A stretch of 64,000 nucleotides of DNA from Amphritea japonica ATCC BAA-1530 (GTDB lineage: Bacteria; Pseudomonadota; Gammaproteobacteria; Pseudomonadales; Balneatricaceae). The DNA is taken from assembly GCF_016592435.1 (NCBI RefSeq), contig NZ_AP014545.1, positions 248,001 through 312,000 of the forward strand, written 5' to 3'. Below the pieces are notes generated by a model. It was not told where the DNA came from, ran no database searches, and worked only from the letters and a program-made list of their open reading frames with translations. The position numbers were made by a program, and so were the translations under genes. This document shows positions 1-8,914 of this stretch, piece by piece (position 1 is the first letter of the stretch; every line of letters starts with the position of its first letter).

Positions 1-11
1 TTTTCTCGGCG

Positions 12-1196
12 TTAGCAAAGCAAACTCTCCCATACAGGTTCGGCGACTCCGGGTTTGGGTAACGCTCCTAAAACAGTTGTGTCGGCAGTGAAACGAGGAG
101 TGATTCTTTGTGCCTTGAGCATGTCGAGGACCTGGTCAGCCAGGTCGGGTGCCAGTGCGAGTTTGGTTGGCCAGCTAATAATGCAGTTGCCAACTGACTG
201 GGCAAAGGCCGAATCAGGCCGGGTCAATGATGACTGTTTTGGTTCGGCCCGGTTAATATGAAAACTACCCCAGCAAGCGTCTTTTAATATAACCCAGGGG
301 AGTAGCTTGGTGAGCAGCTGTTGGGCTGCCTGAATCTGCTCTTCAGCACTACGTTCGACACCGGTTTCGGCAAGGTCCCCGCCCAGATACCAGACCTGAT
401 CGCCATTGAGTGTTGGGTGTGTGGTGATAGTGACGACCGGTTTGCTGCCGCTGCTAATGCAGTGAGCAAACGTTGGCAGGTCGGATCGGTGACGCACCAT
501 GACCATATGCAGAGGGCGGCGTTGCATTTGTGGTTGTTGTACCTCAAGTTGCTGCAGCAGCTCTTCAGAGCCCTCGCCGGCCGTCGTAATATATCGCTGA
601 GCTTCGATTCTCATCGACTTCAGCTGGACCGCCTGGATCTCTCCATGTTGCATATCCAGCTGAATTTCGGAGGGGGCGACTTTGTAGATGCTGTGGATAT
701 TGGGTCTGGCCAGGGCTTCAATAACAGAGGGGACATCCAGTACGATTTCATTCAGTTTATAGAGACTGCCACGAAAATCTGGATGTTGAAACGCAGGAGG
801 CCGTTGTTCAGCCGGTACTTGTCCTACTCTTCCTTTCAGAGCTTTGCTGGCAAGAAATGTTGTCATCTTTGAACCGAGCGAGGCCATGGACCACATATAA
901 TGCGCATCTGATAAAACCTGCGCCTGACTCAGATCTAACTCGCCATGCCCTTCCAGGCAGTCGCGCCAGCGGGAAGGCATGTTTGCGATGCTGTTGGAGG
1001 CCTGACTGAGAACGCCGTTCAGGGCGTACTTTGTTCCGCCATGAATAATTCCCTGAGAACGAACCGACTGTCCTCCACCCAGGCTATGGGATTCCAGAAG
1101 GATCGCATCAAAGCCTTGTTGGCGGGCTCGGTTTAGTAGCCAGAGGCCAGCGATTCCGCCACCCAAAATAATCAGATCTGTTGTTACTGTTTGCAT
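12..1196 (-). CDS. FAD-dependent oxidoreductase, DAO-like fold
   Basis: Predicted 394-residue flavoprotein. The N-terminus carries a dinucleotide-binding loop with Gly12, Gly14 and Gly17, followed by a Glu near residue 35 expected to bind the ribose of FAD. A Gly-rich segment near residues 40-55 (GGGQSVRSQGIIHGG) resembles the D-amino-acid-oxidase/glycerol-3-phosphate-dehydrogenase superfamily. No membrane segment or signal peptide is seen, so it is probably cytosolic. The ATG is preceded by AGGAAC at good spacing. It is transcribed divergently from waaA across about 65 bp. The substrate cannot be read from the sequence; alternatives include an amino-acid or hydroxy-acid oxidase. Confidence 0.8.
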   Translation of the reverse strand: MQTVTTDLIILGGGIAGLWLLNRARQQGFDAILLESHSLGGGQSVRSQGIIHGGTKYALNGVLSQASNSIANMPSRWRDCLEGHGELDLSQAQVLSDAHYMWSMASLGSKMTTFLASKALKGRVGQVPAEQRPPAFQHPDFRGSLYKLNEIVLDVPSVIEALARPNIHSIYKVAPSEIQLDMQHGEIQAVQLKSMRIEAQRYITTAGEGSEELLQQLEVQQPQMQRRPLHMVMVRHRSDLPTFAHCISSGSKPVVTITTHPTLNGDQVWYLGGDLAETGVERSAEEQIQAAQQLLTKLLPWVILKDACWGSFHINRAEPKQSSLTRPDSAFAQSVGNCIISWPTKLALAPDLADQVLDMLKAQRITPRFTADTTVLGALPKPGVAEPVWESLLC

Positions 1197-1261
1197 GAAA
1201 GTTCCTGCGATTAACTGCCATCATTATACCCTCGGTATCGCTGACTGATAATGGTAAACTT

Positions 1262-2563
1262 ATGTTTTACTTATGGAATGCGCTTATCACTATGGCACGT
1301 TGGCTCTATTCGCTGCTGTTTTACTGCCTGATACCGTTGGTTTTGCTGAAACTTTGGCTACGCGGCAAACAGGCTCCGGAATATCGCTGTCGCTGGGCAG
1401 AGCGCTTTGGCTTTGTGGATTCTGTCGAAGGAATGCGGCCAATCTGGATTCATGCGGTTTCCTTTGGCGAAACGATGGCGGTTATTCCTCTGGTAGAAAA
1501 ATTACTGGAAGCACAGCCTGAAGTCCCGGTGCTTATTACCAGTATGACACCTACTGGTAGTGCTCGGGTGATCTCTCATTTTGGTGATCGGGTAGGTCAT
1601 TGTTACTGCCCTTATGATCTTCCCGGCGCGCTAACTCGTTTTCATAAGCGTATAAATCCCCGTAGTTGCGTGATTGTTGAAACTGAACTCTGGCCTAACC
1701 TTATCCACAGCTGCGCTCAGCGTCATGTTCCGGTATTGGTCACTAATGCCCGGTTATCCGCCCGGTCTGCTGCGGGTTATCAGCGAATCAAGTGGCTAGC
1801 GGAACCGATGTTGCGGTGTATTACCGGGGTTGCGGTCCAGAATGCACAAGATGGTGAGCGTTTTGTTGAACTCGGTTTGGCGCAAGAGAAGTTAAGTGTC
1901 ACCGGTAGTATTAAATTTGATATACAAGCACCGGAGGGGGCTGTTTCTGAAGCGGTTAAACTGCGAAATGCCTGGGGGGCAGAACGCCCGGTTATCATTG
2001 CCGCGAGCACCCATGACAATGAAGAGACACAGCTGTTACAGGTCTATCGAAATCTACAGTCCCGGTATAATGATCTTGTTCTGATTTTGGTGCCGAGGCA
2101 TCCAGAGCGTTTTTCAAGTATTTATGATCAGAGTGTGAAAGCTGGTTTTCGCACGTGCAGGCGGAGCCTGACTCAACTGCCGGCGGCGAACTGCCAGGTT
2201 TACCTTGGGGATACCATGGGGGAGTTGATGGCACTCTATAGCGCTGCAGATATTACCTTTGTGGGCGGAAGTCTGGTGGAGCGCGGAGGTCACAATCCAC
2301 TGGAACCGGCGGTGTTAGGTAAGCCTGTTCTGATTGGTCCTTATGTTCATAATTTTAATCAAATCGTTGAAACGATGGAGCAGGAACTGGCGCTTCAGGT
2401 TGTCATCGATACTGAAGAACTGCAGAGGGCCATAGCTGAATTGATCGATCATCCGGAGCAAGCCCGGGCGATGGGTATTCGTGGTCGTAACTGTATTGAA
2501 GCGAACCGGGGTGCTCTGGAGCAGCAGTTACAACTGGTCACTCAAATGGCTGCTCTTGAGTAA
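1262..2563 (+). CDS. waaA: 3-deoxy-D-manno-octulosonic acid (Kdo) transferase
   Basis: Transfers Kdo from CMP-Kdo to lipid A precursor at the cytoplasmic face of the inner membrane, an early step of LPS core synthesis. The protein is 433 residues, close to the family length. A hydrophobic N-terminal anchor (about residues 11-32) is followed by a WIHAVSFGE motif whose Glu70 matches the family catalytic base. The GT-B donor site GGSLVERGGHNPLEPA lies near residues 334-350. The E. coli protein begins at a position equivalent to Met11 (base 1292), so that start is also possible; neither has a strong Shine-Dalgarno. A perfect hairpin encloses its stop codon. Confidence 0.95.
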   Translation: MFYLWNALITMARWLYSLLFYCLIPLVLLKLWLRGKQAPEYRCRWAERFGFVDSVEGMRPIWIHAVSFGETMAVIPLVEKLLEAQPEVPVLITSMTPTGSARVISHFGDRVGHCYCPYDLPGALTRFHKRINPRSCVIVETELWPNLIHSCAQRHVPVLVTNARLSARSAAGYQRIKWLAEPMLRCITGVAVQNAQDGERFVELGLAQEKLSVTGSIKFDIQAPEGAVSEAVKLRNAWGAERPVIIAASTHDNEETQLLQVYRNLQSRYNDLVLILVPRHPERFSSIYDQSVKAGFRTCRRSLTQLPAANCQVYLGDTMGELMALYSAADITFVGGSLVERGGHNPLEPAVLGKPVLIGPYVHNFNQIVETMEQELALQVVIDTEELQRAIAELIDHPEQARAMGIRGRNCIEANRGALEQQLQLVTQMAALE

Positions 2564-2570
2564 GAGCAGC
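2549..2570 (+). terminator. Hairpin enclosing the waaA stop codon
   Basis: Perfect 9-bp arms GCTGCTCTT and AAGAGCAGC are separated by four bases. The TAA of waaA (2561-2563) starts in the loop and runs into the right arm. No U-run follows, so it may be an mRNA 3' end stabiliser or a weak terminator between the convergent waaA and gmhA genes. Confidence 0.4.
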
Positions 2571-2586
2571 TTAGGCAGTGCCGCTA

Positions 2587-3150
2587 TTAGTTAGTCGATA
2601 GACGCCGGTCCATCTCTTCGCAGAGCCAATGGCCAATAAAAATATGAGCTTCCTGAATGCGGGCGGTTTCCGTACTGGGGGCCTGAATCAGGTGGTCCGC
2701 AATTGAGGTGAGCTTTCCACCATTTTCACCCGTCCATGCCCAACACGTGGCGCCAATAGTCTGGGCCGCTTCGATCGCATTGATGACATTAGTACTGTTG
2801 CCTGACGTTGACAGCCCGATGACGAGATCGCGGGGTTGGCATAAGGCTTCAATCTGACGGGTGAATACTGAATCAAAACTGTAGTCATTCGAGTGTGCTG
2901 TCAGAATAGAGCTGTCAACCGTCAGGGCCAGAGCGGGAAGCGCTCTGCGCTCTGCCTTGTAGCGTATGACAAATTCTGCCGCCAGATGCTGACTATCGGC
3001 TGCACTGCCTCCATTACCAAAAAACAGCAATTTACCACCAGCGGCAAATGTTGCCGCGATCTGTTCGGACAGTAATCGAATATCAGCTTCAATTTCTGGC
3101 AGACGATTAAAGGTCTGCATATGCCGTTGCAGCGCATTTTCAAATGACAT
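2587..3150 (-). CDS. gmhA: Phosphoheptose isomerase / SIS-domain protein (GmhA or DiaA type)
   Basis: A SIS-domain protein of 187 residues. It shows FGNGGSAADSQHLAAEF (about residues 44-60) and STSGNS, the sugar-phosphate loop. His55 and Glu59, plus a C-terminal Gln/His pair in RIQEAHIFIGH, match the zinc ligands of sedoheptulose-7-phosphate isomerase, which makes the heptose precursor of LPS core. DiaA, a DnaA-binding paralogue, is similar and cannot be excluded. The start at 3150 is chosen because GGAG lies just upstream; a longer frame (from 3186) would run into cyaY. It lies 10 bases after cyaY and is probably co-transcribed with it. Confidence 0.85.
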   Translation of the reverse strand: MSFENALQRHMQTFNRLPEIEADIRLLSEQIAATFAAGGKLLFFGNGGSAADSQHLAAEFVIRYKAERRALPALALTVDSSILTAHSNDYSFDSVFTRQIEALCQPRDLVIGLSTSGNSTNVINAIEAAQTIGATCWAWTGENGGKLTSIADHLIQAPSTETARIQEAHIFIGHWLCEEMDRRLSTN

Positions 3151-3160
3151 TAATTTCTCC

Positions 3161-3478
3161 TTACAGATCGAAGCTGAATTTTTCACCAGCCTGTGCTGAG
3201 AAAATCTCAGTCAGAACATCATTCAGCAATGCGCCATCACTGTCGCGAACCCAGGTTTTACCATTGAAGTCAAAATGAAAACCACCACTTCGCGCCGCCA
3301 GCCAGAGCTGTTTTACCGGTGTTTGCCGGGTGAAAATAACCTGAGTCTGATTCTCACAGATGACGGTGAGCACGCCACCGTTATTCATAAAGTCCAGATC
3401 GGTTTCGGCGTCATCCAGTACCTCTTCGACCTCAAACAGGGTGTCATCAACCTTCTGGTTAAATTCTGATTCGTTCAT
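3161..3478 (-). CDS. cyaY: Iron-sulfur cluster assembly protein CyaY (frataxin)
   Basis: Small acidic frataxin homologue of 105 residues that binds iron and regulates cysteine desulfurase during Fe-S cluster assembly. The first helix is rich in Asp and Glu (the iron-binding ridge). The central NGGVLTVICEN and later LWLAARSGGFHFDF segments follow the frataxin beta-sheet pattern, including the conserved Trp. The E. coli protein starts MNDSEF, so the Met at 3478 (MNESEF) is preferred over the in-frame ATG at 3490. It is divergent from lptM and upstream of the gmhA-like gene. Confidence 0.92.
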   Translation of the reverse strand: MNESEFNQKVDDTLFEVEEVLDDAETDLDFMNNGGVLTVICENQTQVIFTRQTPVKQLWLAARSGGFHFDFNGKTWVRDSDGALLNDVLTEIFSAQAGEKFSFDL

Positions 3479-3537
3479 TGTAGTACTCATGTAGCGGGAA
3501 TTATCAATCTGACAGAGTATATAGCAGTTCGTTCAGG

Positions 3538-3566
3538 TACTCATCATGGCTGCTGCGCTGTATAAT
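3538..3566 (+). promoter_or_regulatory. Possible sigma-70 promoter for lptM-lysA-dapF
   Basis: A perfect TATAAT (3561-3566) lies 33 bases upstream of the lptM GTG in the divergent cyaY-lptM gap. The -35 region around 3538-3543 is a poor match, so the call rests mainly on the -10 box and the position. Confidence 0.35.
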
Positions 3567-3598
3567 CGGACGATTAACCTAATATCGGGAATAAAAAC

Positions 3599-3709
3599 GT
3601 GAAAGCCTGTTGGATAGCCATTTTTTTCAGTGCTCTGATGATCAGTGGTTGTGGTCAGAAGGGGCCTCTTTACCTGCCCGAAGACGCACCAAAGCAGACG
3701 CAACAATAG
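3599..3709 (+). CDS. lptM: Small lipoprotein LptM (YifL)
   Basis: A 36-residue lipoprotein. The GTG start is followed by a basic/hydrophobic signal and the lipobox ISGC; Cys18 would be lipidated. The following GQKGPLYLP is diagnostic of LptM/YifL, which associates with the LptD/E LPS translocon and assists LptD disulfide maturation in E. coli. It sits directly upstream of lysA-dapF, the position yifL holds upstream of dapF in enterobacteria. It has no strong Shine-Dalgarno. Confidence 0.9.
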   Translation: MKACWIAIFFSALMISGCGQKGPLYLPEDAPKQTQQ

Positions 3710-3797
3710 CTGGTTGCTAACGGATCAGCGGGAACGAACGTTTAATAACAGGCTCAGCTATTCCTGAGCAGTAACCTCATATACAGACAGATATATC

Positions 3798-5048
3798 ATG
3801 GATAATTTTCAATACCTGAATGGCCGCTTATGTGCCGAAGAAGTGCTGGTAAGCCAAATTGCTGAACAATACGGTACACCGACTTACATCTACTCCCGGG
3901 ATGCACTGGAGCGTGCTTATCTGGATTATGCTCAGGCTCTAGAAGGGCGTGATGCTCTGGTCTGTTATGCGGTCAAGGCAAACTCGAATATAGGTGTGTT
4001 GAATGTATTGGCACGTTTGGGGGCGGGTTTCGATATCGTTTCTATTGGTGAGCTGGAGCGGGTGATTAAAGCGGGTGGTGATCCTGCGAAAGTAGTTTTC
4101 TCCGGCGTTGCAAAGCGTGAAGATGAGATCAAACGTGCGCTGGAGCTGGGTATCCACTGTTTTAATATCGAGTCTGAAGCCGAGTTGGATCGCCTGAATC
4201 AGGTAGCGGCTGAGTTGGATAAAGTAGCGGCGATCTCATTGCGGGTTAATCCTGATGTCGATGCTGGTACTCACCCTTATATCTCTACCGGATTGAAAGA
4301 TAACAAGTTCGGTGTTGCGATCGAAGATGCTGCACGTGTTTATGCCCATGCCCACAGTCTTAGTCATCTGGATGTGCAGGGGGTGGATTGCCATATTGGC
4401 TCTCAGTTGACGGAGGTTGAACCTTTCCTGGATGCGCTTGATCGATTGTTGTTACTTATCGATACGCTGGCAGGACAGGGAATCACGATTAAGCACCTTG
4501 ATCTGGGTGGCGGCCTGGGGGTTTGTTACACCGATGAAGTACCGCCGACTCCTCAGGAGTATATTGCTGCTGTAATTGACAGATTGGGCGACCGGTCACT
4601 CAAACTTATCTTTGAACCGGGGCGTTCTATCGCTGCCAATGCAGGCATTATGATCACAAAGGTTGAGTTTCTTAAGTGTAATGAACACAAGAACTTTGCC
4701 ATTATTGATGGCGCAATGAACGATTTGATCCGTCCGGCGCTCTACAGTGCATATATGGAGATCGTTCCGGTAGAAGTGCGTGAGGAAGGTGAGGTGCGCC
4801 GCTTTGATCTGGTTGGTCCCGTATGTGAATCCGGTGACTTTCTGGGTAAAGACCGGGAACTGAATATAGAGCCGGGTGATCTGTTGGCGGTTTGTTCAGC
4901 GGGGGCCTATGGCTTTGGTATGAGTTCGAATTACAATACCCGTAACCGGGCGGCAGAAGTGATGGTTGATGACAATCAGGTACACTTGATTCGTAAGCGC
5001 GAAACTATTGTTGACCAGCTACGCGGTGAAGCCGTTTTACCCGGCTGA
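3798..5048 (+). CDS. lysA: Diaminopimelate decarboxylase
   Basis: Converts meso-diaminopimelate to L-lysine, the last step of lysine synthesis. At 416 residues it is typical of the fold-III PLP decarboxylases. The PLP lysine is Lys60 in YAVKANSN. HIGSQ (about 196), the GGGLG phosphate loop (about 235), EPGRSI (about 272) and CESGDF (about 343, the inter-subunit Cys) are all present. It sits between lptM and dapF, the preceding enzyme of the pathway, so lysine and cell-wall precursor synthesis are grouped. Confidence 0.96.
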   Translation: MDNFQYLNGRLCAEEVLVSQIAEQYGTPTYIYSRDALERAYLDYAQALEGRDALVCYAVKANSNIGVLNVLARLGAGFDIVSIGELERVIKAGGDPAKVVFSGVAKREDEIKRALELGIHCFNIESEAELDRLNQVAAELDKVAAISLRVNPDVDAGTHPYISTGLKDNKFGVAIEDAARVYAHAHSLSHLDVQGVDCHIGSQLTEVEPFLDALDRLLLLIDTLAGQGITIKHLDLGGGLGVCYTDEVPPTPQEYIAAVIDRLGDRSLKLIFEPGRSIAANAGIMITKVEFLKCNEHKNFAIIDGAMNDLIRPALYSAYMEIVPVEVREEGEVRRFDLVGPVCESGDFLGKDRELNIEPGDLLAVCSAGAYGFGMSSNYNTRNRAAEVMVDDNQVHLIRKRETIVDQLRGEAVLPG

Positions 5049-5065
5049 TAGTCTTAACTGAATAA

Positions 5066-5126
5066 GACCTGTTGCAGGTCCGGTTAATGAGTCTGACAGA
5101 AAAGGCATAACACTGTCCGAACAGTG
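5066..5126 (+). other. Two short hairpins in the lysA-dapF gap
   Basis: Two perfect 6-bp stem-loops, GACCTG/CAGGTC (5066-5080) and CACTGT/ACAGTG (5111-5126), lie in the 95-base gap. Neither has a U-run. They could modulate mRNA stability between the genes; function is not shown. Confidence 0.3.
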
Positions 5127-5143
5127 GGCCAGATGAGAATATT

Positions 5144-5974
5144 ATGTTAGTTCGATTTACAAAAATGCACGGCCTGGGCAACGATTTTTTGGTGCTGGAT
5201 ACCGTGACGCAGAAAGTTAAGGTTAACTCCGCCATGGTTGCGCGGCTGGCCGACCGAAATTTCGGTGTTGGTTTCGATCAGATGCTGATCGTTGAACCAC
5301 CCACAGATCCTGATATGGACTTTCGCTATCGGATATTCAATGCCGATGGCAGTGAAGTCGAGCACTGTGGCAACGGAGCGCGTTGCTTTGCCAAGTATGT
5401 TCGGGATAAGCGTCTGACGGCGAAAGAAACCGTTGCAGTAGAAACCCAGCAAGGGCCGATTTATCTGACCATCACTCAAGACCGGCAGGTGGTGGTGGAT
5501 ATGGGAGTACCGGTACTGGAACCGCAGAAGATCCCATTTAGTGCCGATCAGCAAGCTGTGACATACCCTATTGAAGTGGCCGGTCAGATCCAGCAGATCA
5601 GTGCTGTCTCAATGGGTAATCCTCATGGGGTGCTGGTCGTTGATGCCGTTGATACGGCCCCGGTAGAAACCTGGGGGCCGGCACTGGAATGCGATCCTAA
5701 ATTTCCGGCAAAAGCGAACATCGGCTTTATGGAAGTTGTTAGTGGTGCTGAGATTCGCCTACGGGTATTTGAGCGCGGGGCCGGTGAGACAAAAGCCTGC
5801 GGAACCGGTGCTTGTGCTGCGGTTGTTGCGGGTCGGTTACGCGGCCTGTTAGATCAAAAAGTGACAGTGCACCTGCCCGGTGGCACACTGCTTATTGAAT
5901 GGGCTGGCGAAGGAGAGCCACTGATAATGACCGGGCCTGCAACGACAGTGTATGAAGGACAGATCTTCTTATGA
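5144..5974 (+). CDS. dapF: Diaminopimelate epimerase
   Basis: Interconverts LL- and meso-diaminopimelate for lysine and peptidoglycan. It has 276 residues, the usual length. The two catalytic cysteines of the pseudo-symmetric racemase fold are visible: Cys75 in HCGNGARC and Cys219 in [10 protein letters not shown]. The N-terminus [15 protein letters not shown] is canonical. Its stop overlaps the next start (ATGA), so it is translationally coupled to the DUF484 gene. Confidence 0.97.
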   Translation: MLVRFTKMHGLGNDFLVLDTVTQKVKVNSAMVARLADRNFGVGFDQMLIVEPPTDPDMDFRYRIFNADGSEVEHCGNGARCFAKYVRDKRLTAKETVAVETQQGPIYLTITQDRQVVVDMGVPVLEPQKIPFSADQQAVTYPIEVAGQIQQISAVSMGNPHGVLVVDAVDTAPVETWGPALECDPKFPAKANIGFMEVVSGAEIRLRVFERGAGETKACGTGACAAVVAGRLRGLLDQKVTVHLPGGTLLIEWAGEGEPLIMTGPATTVYEGQIFL

Positions 5975-6687
5975 ATGAAAATAAGCCTACAGCGACGAAT
6001 TCAGCAGATACCATGTCACAAGCGATTAGTGCTGAGCAGGTTGCTGAGTACTTAACCCAGCATCCTGATTTTTTTACCGGAAACGAGTTCCTGTTGGAAA
6101 AGCTTTATGTGCCGCATCAACGGGGCAATACCGTGTCGCTGGTGGAACGACAGACCAGCCTGCTGCGTCAGAAAAATCGCGAGTTGCACGATTATCTGGG
6201 CGATATGATCGGTGTAGCCCGGGAAAATGATATTCAGTTTAGCAAAACCAAGAAAATGATCCTGGCGCTGCTGGATGCCGATACGCTTGATGATGTTGCC
6301 GTCGCCATTGATGAAAGCCTGTGTCAGGATTTTAACAGTGATACAACCGCCATTGTCCTCTTTGGTGAACAGCCGGAAGAGCAGAACAATCTGCGGGTGT
6401 TGTCGCGTGACGCGGCGGCTGCTATTGATGGTCTGGTGGATCTGCCGCAGACCCGTTGTGGTAATTTGACTGAGCTGCAAAATCAGTTTCTGTTCCAGGA
6501 ACAGGCGTTTAAAGTTAAATCGGCTGCTGCTGTGCCAATAGTAAAGGGTGAAACCCTAGGATTACTGGCCATTGGTAGTTTTGATGCGGCCTACTTCCAG
6601 AGTAATCAGGGAACCCTGTTCCTGGATTATATCGGCCAGGCGCTGAGCCGGGTGGTTTCTCCTATGCTACAGGATCGAAAGGCCTGA
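5971..6687 (+). CDS. DUF484 family protein, GAF-like
   Basis: A 238-residue member of the DUF484 family found between dapF and xerC in many gammaproteobacteria. The N-terminal helical part contains the family signature around residues 20-60 ([12 protein letters not shown]), and the C-terminal half is predicted to be a GAF-like alpha/beta domain. There is no signal peptide or membrane segment. Biochemical function is unknown; conserved linkage to xerC suggests a housekeeping role. It overlaps dapF by four bases and ends four bases before xerC. Confidence 0.88.
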   Translation: MNENKPTATNSADTMSQAISAEQVAEYLTQHPDFFTGNEFLLEKLYVPHQRGNTVSLVERQTSLLRQKNRELHDYLGDMIGVARENDIQFSKTKKMILALLDADTLDDVAVAIDESLCQDFNSDTTAIVLFGEQPEEQNNLRVLSRDAAAAIDGLVDLPQTRCGNLTELQNQFLFQEQAFKVKSAAAVPIVKGETLGLLAIGSFDAAYFQSNQGTLFLDYIGQALSRVVSPMLQDRKA

Positions 6688-6691
6688 TTTT

Positions 6692-7642
6692 ATGAACGCT
6701 GGTGAGGCTGCGTTGGATGGGTTTTATACCTATTTGAGTAGTGAACGACAGCTTTCCAGTCATACCCTCAGTAACTATCGCCGTGATCTGACCCGACTGC
6801 AGGCCTACCTGCAGCACAGTACACTGTTTCCGGACGGGTGTATTGACTGGGCCCAGGTCGAGGCAAAACAGATTCGCAACTTTGTCGCCTGGGTTCATCG
6901 TGAAGGGTTGGGCGGGAAAAGTATCCAGCGCCTCTTGTCCGCTATTCGCAGTTTTTATAAATACCTTCATCGTGAAGGGTTGGTGCAACAAAACCCTGCT
7001 TTGGGTATTCAGGCGCCAAAAAGCCCTCGCCGGTTACCTCAGACGCTGGATGTAGATCAGCTGGATCAGCTATTGAATAGCGATGAACAGACTAACAATG
7101 ACCCGTTGGAGTGCCGTGACCAGGCGATGCTGGAATTGATCTATTCATCCGGCCTGCGGTTATCGGAGTTGGTTAGTTTAGATCTGTACAGTATAGATTG
7201 GCAGGAAGCGACACTGCGGGTGGTGGGAAAAGGAGCCAAAGAGCGGTTGTTGCCGATAGGTAGCAAAGCGATGCAGGCGCTGGACCGCTGGCTTGATCTG
7301 CGCGATAGCATGACTAAACCTGAAGAGATGGCGCTGTTTGTCAGTCAGCGGGGAGGCCGGATAAGTCCTCGCAGTGTACAGTTGCGGATAGACCGTCGAG
7401 CAAAAATGCAACATACTCAGGGCAAGGTGTATCCTCATAGATTACGACACTCTTTCGCCAGTCACATGCTGGAATCCAGTGGCGACTTGCGAGCGGTACA
7501 GGAGTTGTTGGGACATTCCGATATATCGACCACCCAAATCTATACCCATCTCGATTTCAGCCACCTTATGGATGTTTACGATAAAGCCCACCCCCGGGCA
7601 CACCGGAAATCTAACAATAATTCCGAGAAAGATGATGATTAA
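6692..7642 (+). CDS. xerC: Site-specific tyrosine recombinase XerC
   Basis: Works with XerD at dif to resolve chromosome dimers. The 316-residue protein has an N-terminal SAM-like core-binding domain (about 10-95) and a C-terminal catalytic domain. Catalytic residues seen are Arg156 (SSGLRLSEL), His249 and Arg252 (HRLRH), His275 (LGHSD) and the Tyr284 nucleophile (IYTHLD). The position after dapF-DUF484 and before a YigB-like HAD protein is the conserved xerC locus, which separates it from phage integrases. Its stop overlaps the next gene. Confidence 0.95.
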   Translation: MNAGEAALDGFYTYLSSERQLSSHTLSNYRRDLTRLQAYLQHSTLFPDGCIDWAQVEAKQIRNFVAWVHREGLGGKSIQRLLSAIRSFYKYLHREGLVQQNPALGIQAPKSPRRLPQTLDVDQLDQLLNSDEQTNNDPLECRDQAMLELIYSSGLRLSELVSLDLYSIDWQEATLRVVGKGAKERLLPIGSKAMQALDRWLDLRDSMTKPEEMALFVSQRGGRISPRSVQLRIDRRAKMQHTQGKVYPHRLRHSFASHMLESSGDLRAVQELLGHSDISTTQIYTHLDFSHLMDVYDKAHPRAHRKSNNNSEKDDD

Positions 7643-8360
7643 ATGTATTACTTTCGATCTGGATGACACCCTTTGGGCGGTTAACCCCGTCATAATCGCT
7701 GCCAATCAGACCCTCTATCAATGGCTCAGTGAAAATGCTGAGCTGTTCGTAAACTGCTACCAATTGAGAGACTTCGAGACGCTGAAACAGCAAGCGCTGC
7801 AGCAGTTTCCAGAGGTAGGCCACAGTGTCACGCTGATCCGATTAAAACAGCTGGAGATAGGCCTGCTTGCCGCAGGTTATCCGCAGGAGCAGGCGATTGC
7901 TTTGTCTCATCAGGCATTTGAAGTGTTTATTGAAGCACGTAATCAAGTGGCGCTGTTCGAGCATGCACGAAGCGTGCTGGAAAGCCTGAAACAGTCGGGC
8001 TACCTCATCGGGGCGCTGAGTAATGGTAATGCGGATGTTAATCGGGTGGGACTGGGAGACCTTTTTGATTTTGCTTTGAATGCGGATGGTGTGGGTAAAG
8101 AGAAGCCCCATCCTCTGATGTTCGAACAGATGTTGCATAACCACCATCTACGGCCGGAGCAGGTGATTCATATCGGTGATAATCCCCACCATGATATTGT
8201 AGGTGCAAAGAATGCAGGGCTCTGGACGATCTGGGTTAACCTGACGGAGAGCGTCTGGCCAGAAGTGGAAGTGGCAGATCGTGATGTCAGCTGTCTGAGT
8301 AACATTCCGGCGATGGTGGCTGAAATTGCTGCGATGTCAGGGCGCCGGGCTACCCTGTAG
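7635..8360 (+). CDS. yigB: HAD-family hydrolase, YigB-like phosphatase
   Basis: A haloacid-dehalogenase phosphatase of about 241 residues. Motif I is FDLDDT (Asp8 nucleophile and Asp10), motif II is LSNGN, and the acidic motif IV is HIGDNPHHDIVGA. E. coli YigB, an FMN phosphatase, has the same position after xerC, hence the tentative symbol. An open frame extends upstream through xerC, but the HAD motif begins right after the Met at 7632/7635, so translation starts there and overlaps the xerC stop. The substrate is an inference from synteny. Confidence 0.8.
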   Translation: MIKCITFDLDDTLWAVNPVIIAANQTLYQWLSENAELFVNCYQLRDFETLKQQALQQFPEVGHSVTLIRLKQLEIGLLAAGYPQEQAIALSHQAFEVFIEARNQVALFEHARSVLESLKQSGYLIGALSNGNADVNRVGLGDLFDFALNADGVGKEKPHPLMFEQMLHNHHLRPEQVIHIGDNPHHDIVGAKNAGLWTIWVNLTESVWPEVEVADRDVSCLSNIPAMVAEIAAMSGRRATL

Positions 8361-8368
8361 GAAGACGG

Positions 8369-8914
8369 ATGACAGAATCGTATGCACAGAACCCAGCGTT
8401 ACAAAGTGATGCTACCCAGAATCAGATTAATCTGAATTATGATGCGGCGGAAGACCGAATTCTGATTCGAGCGACTGAGGGTGAAAAAGAATACCGAGCC
8501 TGGTGGACTCGTCGCTTAGCTTTACGTATCCATAAACTGTTTGGTGAACATGATTTTCCGACGGAAAACAACGCTAGCCACTTGCAACCCGAGCAACAAC
8601 AAAGCCTGGGTGATATGGAGAAGCACGGAGCAGTGCAGCAGGCAGACTTCTCTACTCCGTTTAAAGATGATGCCAGTCACTATCCACTGGGAGAGGAGGG
8701 GATTTTGGTACAGCGGATTGATATAAAAACGGAGGGCAAGCTTGTCAGAATTATTATGTTACCTTCTGATGGCGAGGGCATGACACTGGCATTACCACCG
8801 GGGCAACGGTATTCCTTTGAGCATATGTTGCAACGGGTGATGACGGCTGCAGAGTGGATTGCTCAGACGCCGGTAGATACGGCAGGCACGCCGCAGCCTT
8901 TACTGGCTCACTGA
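8369..8914 (+). CDS. Conserved hypothetical protein
   Basis: A 181-residue protein I cannot assign to a named family. The N-terminal part (LNYDAAEDRILIRATEGEKEY, then AWWTRRLALR) looks like a small beta-rich domain with a WxTRR motif. The middle (about 60-100) is polar and probably disordered, and the C-terminus is mixed. There is no signal peptide or membrane span. AGGAAGACGG provides a good Shine-Dalgarno, and the gene begins eight bases after the HAD gene, so it belongs to the dapF-xerC operon. It converges, with a 15-base overlap, on the exporter gene. Confidence 0.7.
   Translation: MTESYAQNPALQSDATQNQINLNYDAAEDRILIRATEGEKEYRAWWTRRLALRIHKLFGEHDFPTENNASHLQPEQQQSLGDMEKHGAVQQADFSTPFKDDASHYPLGEEGILVQRIDIKTEGKLVRIIMLPSDGEGMTLALPPGQRYSFEHMLQRVMTAAEWIAQTPVDTAGTPQPLLAH

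Noticed and set aside
321-872. A 183-codon plus-strand frame
   Set aside because: It is antisense to the FAD oxidoreductase, which has clear cofactor motifs.
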